This document shows positions 1-4,714 of a DNA stretch of 5,755 nt, in pieces. Under the pieces are notes generated by a model that saw only the letters and a program-made list of their open reading frames with translations, ran no database searches and was not told where the DNA came from. This DNA is from Desulfobacteraceae bacterium. Its GTDB lineage: Bacteria; Desulfobacterota; Desulfobacteria; Desulfobacterales; Desulfosarcinaceae. The stretch is from assembly GCA_027025615.1 (NCBI GenBank), contig JALVQM010000178.1, positions 1 through 5,755 on the forward strand, given 5' to 3'. Made by a program: the position numbers and the translations under genes. Every line of letters begins with the position of its first letter. Position 1 is the stretch's first letter.

Positions 1-330
1 GTTATTTCTTTTTAAGGTTGAAACAATTCCTTTTATGTTGGGCAAACCGCTTGTTGCCGGCCGTTGTTTGGTGCCGGCTGCCCGGCTTGGCCAGAAGATC
101 CGGCCCCGTGGATCCTTGAGGTGCAGCACGGCGCCATTCAGGCCCAGCTGACGGGCTTGATGGATATAGACATCAATAAATCTTTGGGTCAGGGCATAAG
201 GTGGCAAGTATACGGCTCTTACTCTTTTGCTGTCCTGGTAGTTAAAGGCAGCAGAATTTGCAAAAGCCTGCCCGGCCAACAGGCACGCAAAAACCCAATA
301 GAGCAGTCCGTGCCAACAGTGTTTTTTCAT
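1..330 (-). CDS. Secreted putative glycoside hydrolase (DUF4015-like), N-terminal part, runs off the left edge
   Basis: The frame is open from ATG (328-330) to base 1, giving 110 codons without a stop; the C-terminal part lies outside the window. Residues 1-24 form a Sec signal peptide: Lys2-Lys3, a hydrophobic core at about 8-20, then Ala-Phe-Ala at 22-24 as the likely signal peptidase I site. From about residue 36 the text VRAVYLPPYAL, then RFIDVYIHQARQLGLNGAVL and HLKDPRGRI, resembles the first beta-alpha unit of the DUF4015 putative glycoside hydrolase (TIM-barrel) family, where a hydrophobic strand leads into an Asp/Lys-rich 'KD..G.I' segment. The complete family domain is roughly 300 residues, so most is unseen. 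A GGAGG at 342-346 lies 11 bases upstream of the ATG and supports this start. The gene follows the TetR gene on the same strand after 101 bp and may be co-transcribed with it. Substrate is unknown. The signal peptide and reading frame are secure; the family call is moderate. Confidence 0.75.
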   Translation of the reverse strand, partial: MKKHCWHGLLYWVFACLLAGQAFANSAAFNYQDSKRVRAVYLPPYALTQRFIDVYIHQARQLGLNGAVLHLKDPRGRIFWPSRAAGTKQRPATSGLPNIKGIVSTLKRNN

Positions 331-345
331 TATTAAACCTGCCTC

Positions 346-360
346 CGGTAGGTGGTACCG
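346..360. repeat. Small inverted repeat upstream of the hydrolase gene
   Basis: CGGTA (346-350) and TACCG (356-360) form a perfect 5-bp stem around a 5-base loop. On the minus strand this hairpin sits directly before the GGAGG ribosome-binding site of the hydrolase gene. There is no T-run, so it is not a convincing terminator. It is short enough to be chance. The rest of the 101-bp gap between the TetR stop and the hydrolase start shows nothing I can name. Confidence 0.25.
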
Positions 361-431
361 TTTGTCTGAAAAGAATATCGGCAGGATATTGGAAAGGCTT
401 GATCAGATTTTTAGCTGAAGGCCGAAGTTGT

Positions 432-1073
432 TTACCCCAGGTTGAATGAGCCGGGCATGTTATCTGGAATCTTTCCGGTGGAAAAAAGACTGCACACCAG
501 TGATGCCAGCCGGTAAACATGTTTTTCGATTTCTTTTTTGTCTCTTCCTGGATAGTTGCGGAAAGCCATTACCACGCCCAGGATACTTGCATAGAAAGCG
601 TGAGTGAAAATACGGCTGCCGCCGCCAATTCCAGCACGCAGGTTTACCCTGTCCAGGATGTTGAGAAAATAGCGCTGAACAGAGTTGAACTTTTCCAGTG
701 CCTTGGGGTTGATTTTGCCTGTTATCATGAAATGACCCATCATCTGGAAAAGAGAGTTGTTCTCCATGAGGTACTCTACGCTGGCCAGGGCCAGCTCTTC
801 AAGAGATGCTTTGCCGGCCTCGAGTCTTTCCTCGAGCCGGGCCTCAATCATGTGAATGTGACGCGACATGGCCTCCACCAGGATATCATCGCGGCTGGGG
901 AAGTACCGGTAAATGGCCGCCGGAGAGATGCCTGCTTTTTCAGCAATGTCACGCATGCCGATGGAAGAGATGGTCTGTTTTTCAAAAAGGGCCATGGCTG
1001 CATCAACAATCAATTCGCGGCGGGTTTGACGTTCGCTTTGTCGCAATTTCTGGAAAGTTGAATTAGAAGTCAT
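432..1073 (-). CDS. TetR/AcrR-family transcriptional repressor
   Basis: A 213-residue protein, normal length for the family, expected to act as a cytoplasmic homodimer that leaves DNA when a small ligand binds. Residues 19-68 form the TetR N-terminal DNA-binding domain: helix 1 RELIVDAAMALFEK, then MRDIAEKAGISPAAIYRYF as helix-turn-helix (about 38-58) with the typical Y-R-Y-F recognition helix end, then SRDDILVEAM. The C-terminal ligand domain (about 70-213) is helical and I cannot assign a ligand. The frame is open upstream to a TTG at 1172, adding 33 residues, but I prefer the ATG at 1071-1073. It gives the usual short N-terminus before helix 1. The extension would also span a 10-bp tandem repeat, a length that is not a multiple of three. 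The ribosome-binding site before ATG is weak (GGAA about 9 bases upstream). The gene lies 172 bp after the protease operon and 101 bp before the hydrolase gene, all on the same strand. Targets are unknown; self-repression is a reasonable inference. Confidence 0.9.
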   Translation of the reverse strand: MTSNSTFQKLRQSERQTRRELIVDAAMALFEKQTISSIGMRDIAEKAGISPAAIYRYFPSRDDILVEAMSRHIHMIEARLEERLEAGKASLEELALASVEYLMENNSLFQMMGHFMITGKINPKALEKFNSVQRYFLNILDRVNLRAGIGGGSRIFTHAFYASILGVVMAFRNYPGRDKKEIEKHVYRLASLVCSLFSTGKIPDNMPGSFNLG

Positions 1074-1098
1074 CAGCAAAAGTTCCGTTGGCTCAAAT

Positions 1099-1118
1099 AG
1101 CTCTTTGCAGCTCTTTGC
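1099..1118. repeat. Two tandem copies of a 10-bp unit
   Basis: AGCTCTTTGC occurs twice back to back (1099-1108 and 1109-1118). The unit is one helical turn long, so both copies face the same side of DNA, as paired binding sites often do. It could equally be a replication-slippage product. Because 10 is not divisible by three, it argues that this stretch, upstream of the TetR ATG, is not coding. Confidence 0.5.
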
Positions 1119-1217
1119 AAAACACCTCGTATCGTTTTCAAAGACCTGTCGAAGTCCAGCTTTTAAATGCAATCACCTGATTTATGTGTGAACAGGGTTT
1201 ACAGGTTTGCACGCAGA

Positions 1218-1229
1218 TTACATACGTAA
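1218..1229. promoter_or_regulatory. Candidate TetR-type operator palindrome
   Basis: Reading the minus strand, TTACGTATGTAA is an inverted repeat of TTAC and GTAA with a 4-base centre. Short palindromes of this kind upstream of a TetR-family gene are often the autoregulatory operator. It lies about 145 bp before the chosen ATG and partly overlaps the larger inverted repeat at 1226-1249. This is inference from shape and position only; a 12-bp palindrome can arise by chance. Confidence 0.25.
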
Positions 1230-1249
1230 CCCAATTTAAGCAGGGTTAC
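1226..1249. repeat. 7-bp inverted repeat overlapping the stop codon of the PrcB-like gene
   Basis: GTAACCC (1226-1232) and GGGTTAC (1243-1249) are perfect inverted copies around a 10-base spacer. The stop codon of the PrcB-like gene (1246-1248) lies inside one arm. Read on the plus strand, the second arm is followed after AAG by seven T (1253-1259), resembling an intrinsic terminator for antisense transcription. On the minus strand, the direction of the genes, no T-run follows. It may be a weak 3'-end hairpin for the operon, an antisense terminator, or a second operator for the TetR protein. Confidence 0.45.
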
Positions 1250-1740
1250 AAGTTTTTTTCAGTACTGGCCCTGGCCCTGATGTGACCTTCCTGGTCCCTG
1301 ACGGTGATGGTGTGAAAATCTGCTTTTTCCATTTCCAGTAAAAGGCAGGGGAAAGTAATGGCCTGGGTAACCATGGAATCAGGTGGAGGGTTATGCCAGA
1401 TAACATCGACAATGGCGGTGTCGTTTTTCAACTCGGCCGTAGGCCTGGCCAGGGAAATGGCAAACCCACCGCTGGGTTGACGTCCCATGGAGATAAACAG
1501 CAGCCCCCGCTTTGGGCTTAACCTGGCGGGAATTTTACCCCTCCCAAGCGCGGCTTTGGCCTGTTGCAGGTTTTCAAACCACAACGCTGATGGAGTCCTG
1601 CCGCCTGGCCGGCAATAACTTGCGGCAAAAAGAACCTTCAATTGGAGCCTGGCCGGGGGATGGTCCGCAGGTTGTCGGCATCCCAGGAAAATCAGCAAGC
1701 CCAAAAAGACGGAAGCTGAGTTGGAATGGAATCTGGTCAT
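1246..1740 (-). CDS. PrcB-like lipoprotein, probable partner of the adjacent S8 protease
   Basis: A 164-residue predicted outer-membrane lipoprotein. The N-terminus has Arg3, a hydrophobic stretch (11-20) and lipobox L-G-Cys21; residue 22 is Arg, not Asp, so retention in the inner membrane is not expected. Residues 79-147 match the PrcB C-terminal domain as I know it. The strand GLLFISMG leads into G86-R-Q-P-S-G-G-F (family pattern G-x-K-x-T-G-G-Y), followed by a PPP turn at 118-120 and the closing V-T-Q-A-I-T-F-P segment (124-131). Two cysteines (43 and 132) could form a disulfide. The gene starts 15 bp after the protease stop on the same strand, so co-transcription is likely; the ribosome-binding site is poor, suggesting translational coupling. 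In Treponema denticola, PrcB is a lipoprotein required for a stable, active PrtP subtilisin-family protease. A chaperone, anchor or modulator role for this protein is inferred from that pairing. The lipoprotein call is strong and the family call fairly strong. Confidence 0.8.
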   Translation of the reverse strand: MTRFHSNSASVFLGLLIFLGCRQPADHPPARLQLKVLFAASYCRPGGRTPSALWFENLQQAKAALGRGKIPARLSPKRGLLFISMGRQPSGGFAISLARPTAELKNDTAIVDVIWHNPPPDSMVTQAITFPCLLLEMEKADFHTITVRDQEGHIRARASTEKNL

Positions 1741-1755
1741 GGTCTGCCCGATTCT

Positions 1756-4281
1756 TTATTTCCCATTAGCAGAAGCAATATTTCCGAATGGATTCTGGTC
1801 GAATCCAACCAGGAAATCAATTCCTGTTGCATTATCGCTGAGTACCACGGGCTGCTGGTTGGAAAATGAAATATAGCTGCCCACGGCTTCTCCTTGTTCA
1901 TTGATTATCCCATCGTTGTCCAGGTCTGTACCGGCCAGGAGGGTGTAATTGCCCGGTTCAAGTTTTGAAAAAGTGAAATCGTAGGTTCCGTTTTGGGCAT
2001 TAATTTCAAGTCGATCAATTGTTTCGGCGTTTGTACTATTGCGCAATAGCAAATATAAGTGTCCGACATCAGCATCTAAATCAGGTAAAACTTCAACAAC
2101 AACTTTAACTTCAAAAGGGTTAATTGTACCCTTATTGTTTAAGATTATCCTGCCCACATGGACTCCCCCTGAAAGCCCGCTGCGATCGACTGAAATTGAA
2201 TATGATCCAATGCCTGCATTATCAACTGACAGGGGTGTTGCCTGGAGCCAGGCCTGATCGGATTGGACGTTTTCAATACCGGCGTCTCCGGTTCCGACCT
2301 TCTGGATGAACAATGTAACGCTGGGCTGGTCGTAGCCAAGACGTACAACAGCTGGCTTTGCAAGCAAAACCGCTGGAGGGGCTGAGCCGGCGGCTTCGAC
2401 GGCCCGGGCTGCGTCCAGAATCCCGTGGCCGTATATATCGTCTCTCCCTGACATGCCGGCGTCAAATGTAAGGCTTCCGGCGGACAGGTAAGCGTCGAAC
2501 TCCGCCGGGGTTAATGCCGGGCGAACCGACTTCATAAGAGCAGCTACTCCTGAAACATGGGCTGCTGCCATTGAAGTGCCCTCGTAATAACCGTAACAGG
2601 TTTCAAGGCTGGTGCCGGATTTTGACGCCAAGGTACTAAGGACTCCGTCAACATATCCGTCACGGTTAAGATCAGTTGATATGTCGCCTCCTGGTGCGGC
2701 CAGATCTACACTGGGGCCGTAATTAGAATACCATGCCTGTGCGGCACTGATATCAACCCCGGCCACAGATACAACTCCATCCAGGGCTGCCGGATAGCTG
2801 AGGGCAGCGGTTCCGTCGTTGCCGGAAGCCGAGACAATAATAACCCCCTGTGCTCTTGCCTGGTCGACAGCATCCTGGAGAGCGGCTGAAGCAGACGGTC
2901 CGCCCAGGCTGATATTGATTATATCGGCCGCCTGTTGGGGAATTGTTTCACCGGAGCTGCCTGTCTGGGGATTTAGTCCGGCTGCAAAAAGAATGGCCTG
3001 CACAAGATCGGCATCCGTAGCTCCGTTTTGCCCTAAAACCCTTACGGGCATTATCCTTGCCCTGCCTGCCACTCCGGTTCCGCCTGTCGAGTTGCCGAAG
3101 GCAGCCCCGATTGTTCCTGCCACGTGGGTACCGTGAAAGGGGGGAGAGCCCTGGCCCGGGTCTTCGGGGTTGTCATCTATGCCATCTCCATCACCGGCAT
3201 TGGACGCGTTGCTGATAAAGTCGTAACCGGCAACAAGTTTTGAGCTTAAGTCCGGGTGGCTTGCAACTATGCCGGAATCGATTACGGCGACAATTACGTC
3301 TGAACTCCCCGTGGTCTGGTCCCAGGCCTTTGGAAGATTAAGCAGCTTGTAATGCCACTGGAGCCTGTAGAAGGGATCGTTGGGTACCAGCAATGCCTTG
3401 CGGACGTAGTTTGGCTCGGCCCAGGCGATGTCGGGCCGGCAACGGAGCTGTTTGAGCAGGTAAAGGGTGGCGTCCTTAAGGGATTGCTGCGGGGATGCGG
3501 ATTTTGTCAGGCCTTGGTAAGGTGCAGCCCCCAGGACCTTCAGGGCCCTGTTGACCTGCCTGGTTTCATCTAAGCGCAGGAGATAACGACCGGGGCTATA
3601 CTGACGGGCACCAGACGCAATGGAAGAAACAAGGTTGCGGCCGGCTGAAGATGAGATGCCTGGCTTGAAGCGCAAAAGGATTTGCCCCGGGACAAATTGC
3701 ACCGGGGCGGTAGGTTGTTGAATCATGGCCGTGGCCAAAAGGCCTGCCTGTCCGATTATAAGGTGATAGATGGTGGCGCCGCTGACGGCATGGACCTGGA
3801 CATAGAAGGTGCCTGCCGAGGGAGCCTCCAGGTAAGCGGTGAAGCTTATGTTGAGGGCCGAGTCCACCGGAGTTGTGGTATCATTGGCATCAAAAAGCTT
3901 GAGGTCCAGCAAGGCTCCGTTTTCAGCGGCCGTGTCCGGAAGGGCCAGGCGGAGGGTTTCGTTGCCTTCCAGGTTGACCACGAAATAGTCGTCCCGGTCG
4001 CCGCTATCATGGGATCTTCCTGAAGGCCCGCTACCTGCCAGGTTGACGTATCCGCCCAGGTAGACCGGGATGGAGAGTTGCTGGGCCTGCTCAAAACTGT
4101 CGTTCGGGCTGAATGGAGCTTGGGGATCATTGACATCACTGTCGATCTTACTTGCCCCTGTTGCCCAAATTTTCCCCTCCAGGGTTGGTTTGCCGGCCGG
4201 GGATTGGCTGCCGCCGGAACCCCCGCACCCCTGGAGCAAGAGCAGAAAGAAGACAGTCAGGATTATTCTCGAGTAAGGCAT
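1756..4281 (-). CDS. Lipid-anchored subtilisin-like serine protease (peptidase family S8), multidomain
   Basis: This 841-residue endopeptidase is predicted to be exported and lipidated. The signal peptide ends in lipobox L-Q-G-Cys19, followed by a Gly/Ser linker. About 57-178 is a PPC-like beta domain (D-R-D-D-Y-F at 95-100, A-G-T-F-Y-V-Q-V at 156-163). About 195-300 is a fervidolysin/I9-like inhibitory prodomain (VPGQILLRFKPG at 197-208; W-A-E-P-N-Y at 287-292). The catalytic domain spans about 325-628 with the complete triad: Asp335 (AVIDSG), His383 (HGTHVAG) and Ser570 (GTSMAAAH), plus oxyanion Asn488 (SASGND). Ala574 replaces the usual Pro of GTSMAAP. About 635-732 looks BACON-like (strands ending in FEVKVVVEV). 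About 738-828 is a further beta domain with a D-x-D-x-D-G loop at 786-791. Acidic loops at 364-370 and 537-545 also look calcium-binding. The ATG is the only start that keeps the signal peptide; its ribosome-binding site is weak. It is the first gene of a two-gene operon with the PrcB-like lipoprotein. The substrate is unknown. Confidence 0.95.
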   Translation of the reverse strand: MPYSRIILTVFFLLLLQGCGGSGGSQSPAGKPTLEGKIWATGASKIDSDVNDPQAPFSPNDSFEQAQQLSIPVYLGGYVNLAGSGPSGRSHDSGDRDDYFVVNLEGNETLRLALPDTAAENGALLDLKLFDANDTTTPVDSALNISFTAYLEAPSAGTFYVQVHAVSGATIYHLIIGQAGLLATAMIQQPTAPVQFVPGQILLRFKPGISSSAGRNLVSSIASGARQYSPGRYLLRLDETRQVNRALKVLGAAPYQGLTKSASPQQSLKDATLYLLKQLRCRPDIAWAEPNYVRKALLVPNDPFYRLQWHYKLLNLPKAWDQTTGSSDVIVAVIDSGIVASHPDLSSKLVAGYDFISNASNAGDGDGIDDNPEDPGQGSPPFHGTHVAGTIGAAFGNSTGGTGVAGRARIMPVRVLGQNGATDADLVQAILFAAGLNPQTGSSGETIPQQAADIINISLGGPSASAALQDAVDQARAQGVIIVSASGNDGTAALSYPAALDGVVSVAGVDISAAQAWYSNYGPSVDLAAPGGDISTDLNRDGYVDGVLSTLASKSGTSLETCYGYYEGTSMAAAHVSGVAALMKSVRPALTPAEFDAYLSAGSLTFDAGMSGRDDIYGHGILDAARAVEAAGSAPPAVLLAKPAVVRLGYDQPSVTLFIQKVGTGDAGIENVQSDQAWLQATPLSVDNAGIGSYSISVDRSGLSGGVHVGRIILNNKGTINPFEVKVVVEVLPDLDADVGHLYLLLRNSTNAETIDRLEINAQNGTYDFTFSKLEPGNYTLLAGTDLDNDGIINEQGEAVGSYISFSNQQPVVLSDNATGIDFLVGFDQNPFGNIASANGK

Positions 4282-4461
4282 GCTCGTCGCGCTTTAGATG
4301 TCAAGGTGATAACGGCCTGGAAAACAATAACCCCATTTCCCGGTTCGTCTTACTATCCTTAAAATAATTGTCGCTTTGAGAGCAAGCTAATTAAGTATGC
4401 GGTTATTGTGAAATTGTTTTCCCAATAATTGTTACAAAAACTGCATAAAGGCTATGCGGAC

Positions 4462-4502
4462 TTGAAGGACTGATTTGTATCCAGGATATTATGAAGTATA
4501 AA
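4462..4502 (+). promoter_or_regulatory. Candidate sigma-70 promoter(s) for the cysteine-rich lipoprotein gene
   Basis: Two overlapping possibilities: TTGAAG (4462-4467) with TATTAT (4487-4492), spaced 19; and TTGTAT (4475-4480) with TATAAA (4497-4502), spaced 16. Both have good -10 and mediocre -35 elements, in A+T-rich DNA where such matches are easy to find. Either would leave a leader of about 200 bases before the ATG at 4715. This is a weak call. Confidence 0.25.
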
Positions 4503-4702
4503 AACAGATGTTTGCCTTGGAAGTGGTAATTGTGCCTGCCTCAATTAATTCGGAATAAATATTGCTTGATAAAGGGGTTGATCCTATTCCCCGTTTAGCG
4601 ATAACTCAGGCTTGTCCTGATTTAATATATTTGACGCAGGTGCCTGCCCCCAACTTGCTTGGGTGCGATTCTGTGTACTTGCGTTCGTCTATCCATTATC
4701 CA

Positions 4703-4713
4703 GGGGAGGAAGG
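4703..4713 (+). promoter_or_regulatory. Strong ribosome-binding site fixing the start of the cysteine-rich lipoprotein
   Basis: GGGGAGGAAGG lies immediately before ATG 4715, with the GGAGG core at 4705-4709 spaced 5 bases from the start codon. It is the best ribosome-binding site in the window. It decides for this ATG over the upstream TTG at 4562. Confidence 0.85.
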
Positions 4714-4714
4714 T

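Larger units (their letters stand above)
1074..1245. other. Intergenic region upstream of the TetR gene
   Basis: These 172 bases separate the end of the protease/PrcB-like operon from the TetR start. They contain a 10-bp tandem repeat (1099-1118), a TTAC-N4-GTAA palindrome (1218-1229) and most of a 7-bp inverted repeat (1226-1249). There is also an imperfect direct repeat: CAGGGTTTACAGGTTT at 1193-1208 resembles CAGGGTTACAAGTTT at 1241-1255. I found no clear sigma-70 promoter on the minus strand. The concentration of repeats makes this the likeliest control region for the TetR gene. Confidence 0.5.
4282..4714. other. Divergent intergenic region between two lipoprotein genes
   Basis: This 433-base gap lies between the protease start (minus) and the cysteine-rich lipoprotein start (plus), so both promoters should be here. 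Bases 4381-4560 are about 35% G+C by direct count, lower than the genes. Visible structures are a hairpin at 4443-4457 (GCATA/TATGC, loop of 5) and GCAGG-TG-CCTGC at 4636-4647. A further hairpin is CCCAA/TTGGG at 4649-4663, extendable past one mismatch. The frame of the plus gene is open back to a TTG at 4562, but I regard that extension as non-coding. A perfect TTGACA occurs on the minus strand 22-27 bases before the protease ATG. Its -10 would fall on the start codon, so it is not a convincing promoter. I see no RNA gene. Confidence 0.5.

Noticed and set aside
242..520. 92-residue minus-strand open frame
   Set aside because: It overlaps the signal-peptide-bearing hydrolase frame and the end of the TetR gene in another frame, and shows no protein features of its own.
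519..1061. 180-residue plus-strand open frame
   Set aside because: It lies antisense to the TetR gene, has no ribosome-binding site or recognisable domain, and the minus-strand protein has a clear helix-turn-helix.
2145..2465. 106-residue minus-strand open frame inside the protease gene
   Set aside because: Out-of-frame shadow of the S8 protease C-terminal region; no export signal or motif.
3682..4023. 113-residue plus-strand open frame opposite the protease
   Set aside because: Antisense shadow caused by G+C-rich codons; the protease frame carries conserved domain motifs throughout.
4303..4308. TTGACA on the minus strand as a -35 promoter element
   Set aside because: The matching -10 position falls on the protease start codon, and no TATAAT-like sequence is at the correct distance.
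4574..4592. GGGG/CCCC inverted repeat in the divergent region
   Set aside because: Only four pairs with an 11-base loop; expected by chance and no T-run follows.
4562..4714. N-terminal extension of the cysteine-rich lipoprotein from TTG 4562
   Set aside because: It would bury the lipoprotein signal 51 residues inside the protein, and a strong ribosome-binding site sits directly before ATG 4715.
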